A stretch of DNA of 64,000 bases from Bryum argenteum (GCA_037043015.1 CM073322.1:20099601-20163600); one strand, 5' to 3'; shown: positions 34,236-46,112, counted from the first letter of the stretch. The notes: generated by a model from the sequence alone, not told the origin. Numbers and translations are program-made.

Positions 34236-35209
34236 GGCCCGAATCCCACACATGGATTTCTTCAATCTGCGGATTCGGGCAATTGGGGCTCACTCAAAAT
34301 TGTTGATCGGAGGAGGTGATGGCCGATTGCATCACACTCTGCTCTGCTGCGCGCAAGTGAGAGATGCGCAGAAAAGGGCCGATTGCGCATGTGGATATGA
34401 GGAGGAATTTAAGGCGGCGAGCGCCTCTCCCACAATCCAGAGCAAGCGAGCGGATTGCGAAGTTGATTGCACTGCAAAAGAAGGAGCGAAGAAAAGGAGG
34501 GGCAGGGGCCTGCGAGACATGCAACTTACGCAACAATCCATTTGTATGTACTAGTAAGTTACTACTTACTAGTGCAGTGTGTCCAAGTCACGCATCGTTA
34601 TCCACAGCCACAATCATTGCCATTTTGTCAGGAAGGCTTGACTATAATTGAATTGAAGTCCTACTTTACCACGATTGATTTTCCTAATTTGTTGTTTTTT
34701 ATGCTGTAAGCAAAAGACTATTGCAAACACCATGTCTGTTGAAACATGGGGTGTGCATATTTGTAAAAGGTCCAACGATCTATTCTTTACAGTAGTTCAA
34801 GGTGAATTGAATATAAAATTATGGAGAAATCATCTAAGATTATCATAGAAGCGAATGTATTTTTCGTAAATTACTTGAGAATCATTGAAACGAAGGGTGT
34901 ATGCATGTGTATGACAAGAACAAGGAAGAAATTTGGTTTTAGCGTGAGGATTTAGTAATAAAGAGCATAAATAATAGGAGTATAAAAAAAATGATTGAAA
35001 GACTGGATTTGCAATTATTTTAATTAGAAGTAACAAGACTTATTTTTATAGGTTTAGCTTTAGAAAAAACAACAATGAATGTGGTGACATAAGAAGTTTT
35101 CATTTATAAAATTACGTTTATGAATTGATTAGTTAAATATGAAGATAATTAATTTTTCACCATAACTAATTTATTTACATTTTAAATATTTTTTAAATAA
35201 TCTAATCTT
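34236..35209. other. Head-to-head intergenic region (left part)
   Basis: A 10-bp perfect inverted repeat with a 4-base loop lies at 34550-34573 (actagtaagt-tact-acttactagt). The first 300 bp are GC-rich with overlapping open frames on both strands that look like leader or chance. The remainder is AT-rich and holds nothing recognisable. Confidence 0.4.
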
Positions 35210-35530
35210 TGAAAACCCAAATTTTTTTCTAACCCCTAGTTTTGGCCAAAAACACATCCTAAAAATAGTGTTATAGGTGAAAATTAAGGGCAACTATTTA
35301 GATCTCAACCATTTAGACTTATGAGCCTCATAGATTGCGAGATCCTAACATATTAGTACCAAAAATAAACTGCAGAATTTAATCAATTCTACTTTAGAGT
35401 GAAAATTCTACCAACAAACCAATTCCAATCAAAAAACCACTAACTAAAAAGTTGTTCACCATCATCTTCACTACACCATTGCGCAACACTATTTTTCATT
35501 TTTGCTATAAATTGTTTTTAAAAAAAAATC
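35210..35530. repeat. Dispersed repeat family C, copy 2
   Basis: Ordered similarity to 63268-63560: 'aacccctagttttggccaaaaac', 'gtgttataggtgaaaat', 'ctatttagatctcaacc', 'cctcatagattgcgagatc', 'taacatattagta', 'gtgaaaattctaccaac', 'caatcaaaaaacc' and 'aaagttgttca'. It lies about 300 bp before the RH39-like gene, just as copy 3 lies just beyond the GARS 5' end. Confidence 0.6.
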
Positions 35531-35786
35531 AAGAAAGAAAGAAAAAACTTAGAAAAAAAATAGCCTAAATTATTAGGGGAGTGCAAATAGAGAGGGACGG
35601 GGAGCGGCCCTTCTATCCACAGGCCAGCCAGCCCCCCCTAAAACCTCTGCCTCTGTTCCGCATTCAGGGTTTTAGCACCATCTTCAATCTCCACCTTCAC
35701 GCTCGCCATCCACTCTAGCCCGGCTTCCTTCTTCTCCATTTCCATGTCTTTTGTTCATTGCTAGTTTTTGGTGTAATTCGCAGAGC

Positions 35787-35819
35787 ATGGGAGCATTTGG
35801 GGCAAGTGGAGAGTGCTAG
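35787..35819 (+). promoter_or_regulatory. uORF of 10 codons before RH39-like start
   Basis: ATG at 35787 opens a frame ending with TAG at 35817-35819, three bases before the main ATG at 35823. If the leader is not spliced here, so short a spacing would hinder reinitiation. A possible 3' splice site (attcgcag, ending 35783) lies just before it. Confidence 0.35.
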
Positions 35820-35822
35820 GCG

Positions 35823-38736
35823 ATGGCGTGCCGGCTCTTAACCCTGCGGGGGATCACCAGCATGGCGGCCATGAAGCTCCTCTCGCGTCCTCCGGCAACG
35901 TTCACCAATTTCCCCTCTCACAAGGTTCTCGTGCTCACCCGGCAATCGATCAGATGTATGTCCACAATTGAGCCGGAGTTGTCAGTGCGTAACGCACCGT
36001 CGCCACTAGAGCGCCTGCGGCAGCGGCAGATGCGGGATGCGGCCAAGCAGGTGAAGCTGAACCCACCCAAGTCAGAGCCCCGAGGCGAGCCCCGAGAACC
36101 GGAGGCTGTCAGTTTTAGTTCTTTGGGGTTGAGTGATGAGCTCATGGAAGCTGTCAAAGAGCTGGGTCTTACCGAACCCACCGAGGTTCAAGCTATCGGC
36201 ATTCCCGCTGTGCTTGCGGGTGAAAATGTGGCCATGGCGTCTCACACTGGCTCCGGCAAAACCCTCGCTTACATGTTGCCCATCGTTCAGGTGCAAATTC
36301 GCGGACACCCTCCATGGGCAATCGCACTCGCTGAGCTGTATTGGTGCTCGAAATTGGAATCATGTAGTGTTGGATAAGGGTCTCCATCGTTGCCTTGAAG
36401 AGCCTCAGTACTGGCATGGCATCTTATTAGGTTCGTTCTGTCTGTTCTCATGGGAATATCATGTTTTAAATGCAGGCTTTGCGAAGAGATGAAGCAGAAT
36501 CAGGGAAATTCACTCGGGCTAGGAGGCCTCGAGCTGTCGTTCTCTGTCCGACTAGGGAGCTAGCTGAACAGGTTCCCTTCCGTCAATGTTTGGTTTTTAG
36601 GGTTGTATGGCGTGGTTTCTTGTGATAGCTCGAGCGAAAATTGGTCGACGAATGTTCTCTCGCGTTTGTGCAAGAGCCTAGAAGCTCCACACGCTTCGAC
36701 TTTTGTTGCATGTTCTGTAACCTAAGGTAGAGGCGATGGATATTCAGGTGTTTCAAGTGGCGAAGTCGTTGTGTCACCACGCTCGATTTCGAGCTGCCAT
36801 GGTGGGTGGAGGAAGCCGAATGAAAACTCAGGAAGATTCTTTAAACAAGGCCATCGACCTTATTGTTGCCACCCCAGGAAGGCTTCTCATGCACATCGAA
36901 CAGGGCAACATGGCCTACGGTGATCTCAAGTATGTGGTGAGCACCTTCTTTTCGAACAATCACTTACTCCGCAGCTTTCACTTCTACCAATCTGTGATCT
37001 TATAAATGTGCTTCCTGTATATCATCGGGTTCAGCTCTTGAATAGTAATTTGGTGCGCTTTCCAGGTGTTAGACGAGGCAGATACCATGTTCGATAAAGG
37101 CTTTGCTGTGGAAGTGAAGAAGTTCCTCAACCCGCTGCGAAATCGGTCGAGACAACCTGAGGGAGAGCCATTTCAAACAGTTCTAGTGACTGCCACCGTG
37201 ACGAAGGTAGTTATCTGTTTTTTAGAGGTCAATGCTAAACTGAGACTCCCATTCTGGTGAACTCATCTTCTCAGGCGCTTGTTGTTACAGGCAGTACAAT
37301 CGTTGCTGGACGAGGAGTTCCCTGGCATTAGACATATCCATACATCTACTCTGCACAAGAAGGTCACAAATGCTCGTCACGACTTTGTTCGCCTCACTGG
37401 TGCAGAGAACAAGCTGGAAGCCTTAATCCAGGTGATACTTTGTAACATTTGGAGGGTGCTCTGTAACAATAACTTGTAGGACACACAAACATAAGATGCT
37501 ACATTGTTGTCATTCGGTACTGTAAGTGCAGTCTTGAAGCAAATTATTCGAGTTCTGCTTTTGATTGTTATCTCTACTGTATTTGTTCACAGTTTTGTAT
37601 TGTTGAATACGCCAGGTTTTGGAGCCAAATCTTGCGAAAGGAAGAAGAGTGATGGTGTTCTGTAACACATTGGGCTCATGCCGAGCGGTTGACCACTTTC
37701 TATCAGAGCGAGGCACGACGTCTGTCAATTACCATGGAGCTGTTCCAGCTGACGAGAGGTAATGGATTGTTTTTTTTCAGTTTGAGTAATTCATGCTGGG
37801 CACATAAGAAGTCGATGTACTAAAGGATGAACGGCTTCATGCAGGGTCGAGAATTTGCAGAAATTCAAAGACGCCGACGAGGATTCCGTGCCAGCCCTAG
37901 TTTGTACCGACCTAGCAGCTCGAGGTTTAGATCTTGTCTGCGATCACGTCATCAACTTCGATTTTCCTCTCAATCCCGTAAGTTCATCATTCTGTATCGT
38001 GGCGCTGCCCATAACTTTTCATCAGCATACCACCTCTTGCTGTCGTTTTAGTGACCCCGATAGTAAATTATGCATCTCTTATCTGCAGCTATCATGTTTG
38101 AATGGGCAGTCCATATGACGCTGATGCTTGTGACGGTGTGGCAGATTGATTATTTGCATCGAACTGGGAGGACAGCTCGAATGGGAAGGAAAGGTTTGTC
38201 TTCTGAGCCCTTGTTGACACGCACGCCGTACTCATCACGGTATTTCGATCGAGTAACCATAGGAAGTCAAGCTTGAGACTAAAGTGTGTTCCCTGTTGAG
38301 CTGGTCAGGTATGGTGACTAGTTTGGTGACAAAGCGGGATCAGACACTAGCAGTGCAACTGGAGGAAGCGATGCGCAAGGGTGACTCATTGGAAGCTCTA
38401 ACGAATAGTCGGGAGAAGCTAGCCTCCATTAAGAAGAAAGAGGTGGAAGAGAAGCGGAAAGCCAAGGCTCAGAAACTGGGCATATCATTGAAATACTCCA
38501 ACACCCAAGGAAGCAAATCCAAGACACAGAGAGGCACTCGGGGCGAGGCACGACTCTCCAACACATCTGGCAGCAGCTCTAGAACAAGTAGCGGCAGCTC
38601 AAGATCAGGTAGCGGCAGCTCAAGATCAAGTAGCGGCAGCTCAAGACCAGGTAGCGGCAGCTCAAGGGCAGGCAGCGGCAGCTACCGGCCCAGGGCGTCT
38701 CCAAGTGGTGGTGGTGTTGCGATGAAGAGAAGGTGA
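35823..38736 (+). CDS. DEAD-box ATP-dependent RNA helicase, RH39-like (organellar)
   Basis: Nine exons: 35823-36290, 36476-36571, 36748-36936, 37066-37206, 37291-37431, 37616-37758, 37845-37977, 38145-38193 and 38309-38736; 595 aa, all GT-AG, phases close. Motifs: Q-motif region [18 protein letters not shown], motif [10 protein letters not shown] (about 139-147), Ia [16 protein letters not shown] at 254-257 followed by TMFD as in RH39, TAT at 293-295 (Ser of SAT replaced by Thr, as in RH39), ARGLDL, and [10 protein letters not shown] at 442-451. The N-terminus (about 50 residues) is basic and Ser/Thr-rich, suiting a transit peptide. Arabidopsis RH39 acts in chloroplast 23S rRNA processing; the same role here is inferred. 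The C-terminal 60 residues are a Ser/Gly/Arg repeat (SGSSR) encoded by an 18-bp minisatellite at about 38587-38690. Confidence 0.93.
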
Positions 38737-39968
38737 AGCACTCGACTTCGGCACCAAGATTAGAATGGAGGCGATTCGGTTTCCGCGATTTTAATTCTTT
38801 CAGATTCTGGGTCTAGACTTCTGCAGGGCTAGAAACAAGCAGCAGAAGGCTGACCTCTCGTGGCTGCTGTGCGAGTCATTACACCAGTCAAGAGTTCCTG
38901 TGAGGAAGATATGTTAGAGCGACCATTTAAGAGTTGATATACCGGTAGTTTTGTGGAAGGGTTACCCGTATCAAATTTCTATCAGCAGATATTTATTAGC
39001 ACATTTTTCTTGGGTGACGAGTAGACTTTGTGTCACACCCTCTATGTTGAGGAACTTGTAAGAGTTATCTTCATGTGGAAATAGTCCTGAAGTGTGAAAT
39101 ATTAGATCCACTTTGGCAGGTTGAGTTTCTACGCTTCTACCTCCGCGCGCAGGACAACTTGATAGCACTTGGAAAGGGGAATAAGCAAAGACGCCGATGT
39201 CAAAGGGTGTGCTTGATTCTGCAATTCACAATGTCTGACTTTCTCTTTCTTTGAACAAAAATTCCATGCGAAGTTGTGCGATAGTAATTGACTCCACCTT
39301 TTTCTCTAGCAAGGAAAACAACAGTCATGACACACTTAATAGTAAGTTCTCAAGAGTTGAGAGAGATAAATCATGGGGACTCATGAGATTCGATATGGTG
39401 ACTATGAGTCATTTAAAAGAAACTTCTATGAGCAATTCAGATCTGCAACAAAACTCAAAACTTGAAAACTTTCCTTTTGTCATGAGTATGTTTCGTTTCG
39501 AAAGACTTTAGTGAAGATGATTTCGTGTTTAGTGAAGATGATTTCGTGTTTATGAGATATTCACTTCAAGCAAATGGAATAGATTGTGAAGAGAGAATAT
39601 TTTGTAGTTTGCAATTGGGCAAAAAATTCTAATCGATCAAGAAAAACTACCTTTTTCGCATTTGCATATTATATACTCAAAATTTTGTTCTTAACCCTCG
39701 AACACCCAAGCAAGTCCCATATGCTTGCTTTTCAATGTATTTTCCACCCAAGCAAGCCCCTTGCGCTTACTTTTTAGTGTATTTTCCACAGTGGTGAGTG
39801 TTTAAGGGTCAAGTCATGCTTTTAGAATGTAAATATGCCCACAATTGATTTATGAATTTCTTTCATTGCAATGTACTTATAAACAATAAATTGTATAGTA
39901 CAACCAATAGGAGAAGTGTCATACTTCCATTTGAAAAAACTTCTTTTGGCTAAACATGAAACATCACA
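38737..39968. other. 3' flank of RH39-like gene, then intergenic DNA
   Basis: The 3' UTR comes first, then AT-rich DNA. A direct repeat 'ttagtgaagatgatttcgtgttta' lies at 39508-39551. No gene recognised. Confidence 0.4.
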
Positions 39969-39973
39969 CTATA

Positions 39974-40269
39974 TGTTGGCAGTATGAAGACTGCCCATGT
40001 GTCACTTTGAGTGACTCAGCTTCTTTGTGCTGACATGGCAACGACCCGGCAGCCGAGCGGTTCTAGAGAAGCTGGTGGGTGAGGCTGGCGGCTGTATGAG
40101 CGGAAAGCTTAGCTTCTGATTGGTAGCCTTTAACAGTTCTTATTGTAATAGGCGATATAATTAGCCATCGAGGAAGTGGGCTTAGCTCTACACTCCTATA
40201 TATATTGCGTTTAGAATTCCAGTAATGTATTTGTTCTCATTTGTGTCAATCAGACTTCGTTGTTCTTCA
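39974..40269 (+). repeat. 5' LTR (296 bp)
   Basis: It begins TGTTGGCAG and ends TTCTTCA; a TATA-like 'tcctatatatattg' at about 40193-40206 is a plausible core promoter. Confidence 0.96.
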
Positions 40270-40290
40270 TGGTATCAGAGCGAGGTTACC
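40270..40290 (+). other. Primer binding site
   Basis: TGGTATCAGAGC directly after the 5' LTR is the standard plant Copia primer site complementary to the 3' end of initiator tRNA-Met. Confidence 0.95.
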
Positions 40291-40405
40291 AGTAACTGTT
40301 AGTTTGTGCACATAGTGGTTTTCATGCTTTCTTTGCTGAAACCCTAGCAGGAACAGAGTTACTCACTTGACAACTGTATCAGATCACCAATAGCACTAGT
40401 TAGCA

Positions 40406-40578
40406 ATGGCATCTAGAGATACGCTCTTTGGAGAGGCCAGTAAGCTAGAGGGAGTTCCGAACTACGCAGTCTGCAGTTTCAAGTTACGTAACATACTCAA
40501 CAGAGACGATATCTGGCAAGTAGTCGACCCACCAGTTGGGGCTGTGGCACCTACCGCCCAAGCCGACATAGACGCGTT
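40406..40578 (+). pseudogene. Copia gag, N-terminal part (split by CACTA)
   Basis: The frame from ATG 40406 reads MASRDTLFGEASKLEG, then FKLRNILNRDDIW and VVDPP, typical of the start of Copia gag. It is interrupted after DIDAF by the CACTA insertion; the frame's last codons to 40603 belong to the transposon. Across the empty site the next part would need a one-base shift and has a stop, so gag was damaged before or after insertion. Confidence 0.85.
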
Positions 40579-43500
40579 CACTATAAGAAACCTGCGTTTT
40601 TAGTGATGTTGTAAATGATATCTATAAAGACAATGTAGACATTAATTCGGATGTCTTATAGACAATAAGACATCCTAGACATGACAGATGTCTATGCAGA
40701 CATCTAAATAGACAGGAAGATGTCTTAAGATCGAAGATGTCTTAAGGTAATTTTGGAAGGGTAAAAAGTGTGCCACGTGGGTGCCACGTGGGTGCCACGT
40801 AGATGACACATCAGCTTGAAGTGGACGGGCAGTGCCACATGGGGATGAAATTCATCATGATGTGGAATTTTACATGGTCCTACGAAAGATGACATGGCGG
40901 CGCCAGATTTCTATGTGGACCCGAGAAAATCCAACGTGGCACCTGGAAAAATCCGACGTGGCATCCGGAAAAATTCGACGTGGCACGCGGGAAAAGTTGA
41001 CGTGGACCCGGGAAAATGACGTGGCATGCCATGTCAGCATATTGCGGAGGTTTTATGCTCCTATCATGATAGTTTTAGACATCAGTTAAAACAACTTAAA
41101 TGTCTTGCAAGACATCTTAGATGTTGTACAAGATGTTTTGCGAGACGTATGCAATGTCTTACAAGATATCTTAGAAGACAATTTTTATGTCTTATAAGAT
41201 GTTTTCAGTACGTAGAATGATGTTTAGGTTGATGTCCTTATTAAATTTGTGATCTTTGCTCGGATGTTTGTAGCGACATCCTGTAGGACATTGATGTAAA
41301 CGTTTTGTGTTAAACATGATGTTTGCAACAATGTTACTATTGATGTTTTCTGGGCATATGAAAGGACATCTAGGATGACATTTTTAGATGTTTATACAGT
41401 CATCAGATCTGTAATCCACAGACGTCTCACATAACATCAACTGTAAACACTATCACATCAAAAGTATATTGCTTAGGTCATTAAAACCTCAGATAACACA
41501 AAACTAGAGTATTTACCAATACGCCTGTCAACAACTACGATATACTACGCACCCACAATCTGAACTCCGTAAGTCCCTCCACTACCATCGCTTGCTGTCG
41601 ATACCCGTATGGTCATGTGCATGTCCCGCCGCTACACATATTCAATAAGCCAATATCAACTGCATTTAAAAAAGGGTTTGTAAAGGTAAAAAAATTCTGA
41701 TTCAATTCCATTTAATTGCACTACCTAGGTTGAGATGGTTTACTTCTTAACTTCAAGATATCGACACAGTTAGTCATTATTGCAAACATCTTCTTAGACA
41801 TTTCTTCAGAGTGACATCCTTTTAGACATCATTAAAAACAACGTTATAGACATCTATGCATACATCTGTTTCACTCACCTTCAAGCACGCATGTCGCTTC
41901 GCGGCCTCAGATCTTGTTTTGCTGCCCCGACCCCTTATGTCCCACCCTCCAAAACAGAATTTCATCAACACATTTAAACATCTTCATAAACATGCTCTAA
42001 GACATCTTGCAGACATCATCATAGACATCTTCTACAACAAATCAAATACTACAAGTACTAGGGTTTCCTCCACAACAAATCAAATACTATAAGTCCTAGG
42101 GTTTCTTGTACAAGATGCTTTTGAAATCCAGTACCTCTTAAGTAGGAAATCTTAGCCACATGAAGAAGGAAACCTATTCTTGAGAGCTACTGGATTTCTA
42201 CAAATACTATCCTCTTATTGTAGTTAACAATCATTCTGAAACTGAAAGGAAACAATTTTGAAATTCTCTATACTTTAAACACTAACTCCTTGGAAAAACT
42301 AAGGCAAAAATGAGCTTTGTAATTCCATTTGAAGATCTCATGACCTGACTATGGCGGCGGCAACAAGCCCTAGCCACATGAAGAAGCAAACCTTATCCTC
42401 TACACTCCAAACACTAACTCCTTGAAAAAATAAAGGAAAAAATGAGCTTCGTGCGGCCTCTAATTCTACTTAAAGGTCTCATGACCTAACTATGGCGGCG
42501 GGAGCAAACCCTAGCCGCCTCTGTTCATTCATTGAAGTCAATGAAAATCATCCCTGTAAATGGTTCTGGATGCTGTCGTAGATGTCATCTTCGACATCTT
42601 CATAGACATCATGTTAGACATTTTCATGAACGTCACCTTAGACATCCCTGCAGACATTATCATAGACATCTGATGACATCTTCAGGGTTTCAACCACAAC
42701 ATATTAACTATAAAAAGTTTTTTGTTTTCCCTCACAACGAATCAAATACTAGATGCTTTAAAGTACTTTTCACAACAAAGCACGTATTGTAAGTCTTAAA
42801 GTTTCTTCCACAACTAATCAAATAATCTTTATCGATAGAAAAAATGTGGAATTACAATCATGAGACTATTTATAGTATTCCATGGTGATAGGCTCTCTTT
42901 CAAACACTTAACTACCTTTTATTTCTACCGTAACTAACTTTCCAACTAACTTTCCTAATACTAATTCTATTCTAAAATTGTCTCCTAAACTGTATTAAAA
43001 AGCTATTTTCATAAATTCATATTTCTTGTAAATTTGCTTTAATTTTGTATAATATTGGTTGTTGATGATAGAGTAATGTATAATCTTGCCATTAGACTAT
43101 AAGTAATCATTAAGTAATCAATAATATTTAATTCCTTCTTAAAGTAAGCCAAAAAATACTGTTTATTGTTTTTATTTTCTTTTTATATTTTCTTTAAGTA
43201 TACGAGGATTGAGGGTTATTAGAGACAGAGCCTAATCAGAGACCCGCGCCAATGGAGGACAAGCAGTAAGAGAAAAGGTTGATATTATTCTTAAGAGACT
43301 CTTAAGTACTGCCGCTTTTTAGTAAATGACGTCTAGGAGGATGTCGTGCAAATCATCTTCATAGACATCCCAGTAGATGTTTACGCGGACATTCATGCCT
43401 GACTGTAGTTATGGTAAGTTGAACATCGTGTTAGACATCTGACTAAATGTTGTATGACTTTTCAACTGGTCCGACGTGGAGTTTTTGTTGCCATGTAGAT

Positions 43501-44239
43501 AAAGTGTTGTAAATAACTTTTTTTAATCTATGTACACGTGTTTTTTGAGGATTAAGTATCCACGAAATTACTTTTACTTTGAAATTCTATTTTTCGGCAC
43601 CATTGTTATCTTACAGATATTATATTTTATATATAATATTTTTTAAATATTTAAATATTTTTAAATCATAAAAAATTACAGAATTATAATATTCTAATTT
43701 ATTTGAATATAATAAAAATTTACAAAACATATTTTTTATTGAAATATAATTATATATTTTAATATTAAAAAAAAAAGACCAATGAAAAAATAGTGAGAAT
43801 AGCCTGAAATTAGTATTTTCAGTATTGCCACGTCACATAATGATTTAGCATTAAAGAAAGAAAAAAGAAAATAAAAAGAAAAAAGTGTGATGTTTTTTTT
43901 TCTACTTTTGAAAACCGCTGCCCATTCACCTACTCATTTAAATTAGAAATGCTTTTTACCCTGTCTACCGGTAAACTTTGGTCGTTTTTTACCTTGCTAG
44001 TCCAAAATCCCTTGCCAACGTGGCAGTTTGATGTCTATCGAGATGTCTTCAAAGACATCCATGTCTTCACCAACATCTTTTTGTTTGGTGATGTCTTCAT
44101 ACCCCTCCAATCCAAAATGTGCCCGTTAGACGTACAGACATCCTCCCGTCTTCGAAGACATCTTTTAAGACAGTAAGACATCACAAAATACATTAGACAG
44201 TACACAAGACATCACAAAAAACAGGGTTTTCTTATAGTG
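40579..44239. mobile_element. CACTA (En/Spm-like) DNA transposon, non-autonomous, 3,661 bp
   Basis: The left end CACTATAAGAAACCTGCG matches the reverse complement of the right end CACTATAAGAAAACCCTG, and the inverted similarity runs on to about 30 bp. GTT is duplicated at 40576-40578 and 44240-44242, the 3-bp target duplication of CACTA elements. The words AGACATC and GATGTCT occur in both orientations dozens of times, densest near both ends (40630-40745, 44030-44215) but also at 41070-41410, 41760-42025, 42570-42680 and 43320-43450. Such subterminal repeats bind the TNPA-type protein in known elements. No transposase is recognisable in the small frames, so it needs a helper. A tandem ACGTGG block lies at 40771-41026. 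Confidence 0.93.
40771..41026. promoter_or_regulatory. Cluster of ACGTGG (G-box/ABRE-like) cores inside CACTA element
   Basis: Two copies of CCACGTGG and one CCACGTAG lie in an 11-bp tandem repeat (40771-40801). Five more ACGTGG cores, four followed by C or A in the form ACGTGGC/ACGTGGA, recur at about 20-25 bp spacing between 40931 and 41026. ACGTGGC is the core of the ABA-responsive element bound by plant bZIP factors. Function here is inference. Confidence 0.5.
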
Positions 44240-44242
44240 GTT

Positions 44243-44871
44243 GCAAGTGCTGAAGAATATAGAGTGCTAAGTTGCTAACAACTATGGCATTATCTGTAAA
44301 AGATAATGTGATCCCGTACATCGCTAGTATTATTGATCCTGCAGAATGTTGGAAAGTCTTGAAGGATCTTTACGCTAGCGGAACTAACTCGAGAAAGCTG
44401 TTGCTGTGGCGCAAGCTTTCGAATCTGAGGATGGATGAAGGAGCTGCCATCCCCAAATTTCTGAAGCAAGTCAAAGAACTCGTCAACGAGTTCGCAAGCA
44501 TCAAAGAGATCATCAACGACTCCGAGATTGTCGAACAAATACTAATGGCGTTGCCGGAGAGTTACGAGGGCCTAGTGAATTCTGTCACATATCGACCCAC
44601 ACTACCAACAGTTGCTGAGCTTACTGTCATTCTTTTACAGGACGACATACGAAGGGAGATTAGGAGCGGCAAACGGAGTGATCAAGAAGCACTGCTGACC
44701 AACAACAAGAAAAGCTTTGGAGGACGCAAATCAAGCTCAACCACCAGTGACACTCGGCACAAGCACAAGAAGAATACGGGAAGTGAATGCCACTATTGCA
44801 GGTCAAAAGAACAGTGGATGAAGAACTGTCCCGTTTTGGCGGCCGAACTGAAGGCACGAAAGGCCAGATGA
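44243..44871 (+). pseudogene. Copia gag, C-terminal part with degenerate zinc knuckle
   Basis: After the CACTA end, the frame LTTMALSVKDNVIPYI through DLYASGTNSRKLLLWRKL, VEQILMALPESYEGLV and ELTVILLQDDIRR is a UBN2-type Copia gag. The zinc knuckle reads CHYCRSKEQWMKNC: spacing is right for CX2CX4HX4C but the His is Gln. The frame stops at 44871. Confidence 0.88.
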
Positions 44872-46112
44872 AGTTTCGACACCTACTAGAGGAATACAAA
44901 TTGGAAATGTTCTGTATGTACCTGGTATAACGAAGAACCTGCTGTCAGTCGGAACGATTGCAGACGGGGCGGAGCGCCCCAAGATTCTTTCCGATTCCAC
45001 TCACTGCTACAAACTCCGAGATTTTCCCTTGCCAGCAGTACTCCAAGTCATCACTACAGGGAAACGGGATCAGAAGAACGGTCTCCATAAATTTAGACCT
45101 CCGAATCATCTCTCCACTCTGAATCCATCGATCAACAATGTCGAAGACAGCTCAAGGGAGTCAACGGCACTTCTGTGGCATTACTGGTTTGCACACGCAA
45201 GCCACAAAGTTATTTCCTTTATGAAGGAGGGAGGAAAAGTCCACTTGGGGCTTACCGGCCCTTTTAGGGTCAACTCCGTTCTGCTCATCGTGCTGCTTGG
45301 GGAAGCAGTCACGCACTCCCAAACCGCGAATGCAGCCTCCAAGACCCGCTGACCCAACTCACCAAGGTGCTACCCGCGCTCAGCAACCACTAGAGCTTCT
45401 TCACAGTGACGTATGCGGACCACTAAGTTCAAAATCCTTGTGAGGATCCAGGTACATACTTACAGTAACCGACGACTTTAGCAGATTCTCATGGATTTAT
45501 TTTCTCAAGAAAAAATCCGAAACTCTAGCAAAGTTCAAGGAATTCAAAGTTATGATTGAGTTACAAACCTCTTACCATATCAAGGCCATACGATCTGACA
45601 ATGGAGGAGAGTACGTTTCGCACAAATTTGTAAGATTCTGCAACGAATACGGAATCATCAGACAACTCACTCAAACTTACACACCTCATCAGAATGGAGT
45701 AGCGGAACGCAAAAACCAGACGTTGCTTGACAAAGCAAGGTGTATGGCGTTTGCAAGCGAAATACCTGCCCATCTTTGGACTGAAGCGGTAGCCACTGCT
45801 AACTACGTGGCAAACCGAACCTCCACCAAGGCTAACAATGGAGTCACTCCTTTCGAGCGTCTGACATGCAAGGTACCAGTTGTTGATCACCTTCGTGTGT
45901 TTGGATGTAAGAGTTTTATATTGAACAACTCTCCACAGCGCAAGAAATGGGCACCCCAATCCAACGAATGTATCTTCGTTGGTTACAATACTGTCTCACG
46001 GGAGTACAGAAACTATCATCGGCCATCACGCAAAATCCTTGTATCAAAGGATGTTAAGTTCGATGAACTTACCTTTCCATGCGCAACTGCCAGTGCTGCC
46101 TCACCTTCGTAG
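44872..46112 (+). pseudogene. Copia pol remnant: protease scar, GAG-pre-integrase, integrase
   Basis: Just after gag, the frame gives GNVLYVPGITKNLLSVGTIAD, the part that follows the protease active site; the D-(S/T)-G segment itself is missing, which indicates an internal deletion. LLWHYWFAHASHKVI (about 45166-45210) is the GAG-pre-integrase motif. Frame 45552-46112 carries the integrase core with IRSDNGGEY and TPHQNGVAERKNQTL and ends VFGCKSF-like. Several frame changes separate these parts. Confidence 0.85.

Noticed and set aside
36727..36747. Earlier acceptor for RH39-like exon 3 (VEAMDIQ insertion)
   Set aside because: The family reads ELxEQ-V-(F/Y)-(Q/R)-VAKS without an insertion, which fits the acceptor at 36745-36747.
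41856..42792. His/Leu-rich small frames inside the CACTA element
   Set aside because: They come from the GATGTCT/AGACATC repeat words translated in one frame; no transposase domain is present.
45561..45959. Antisense frame over Copia integrase
   Set aside because: Shadow of the integrase coding strand.
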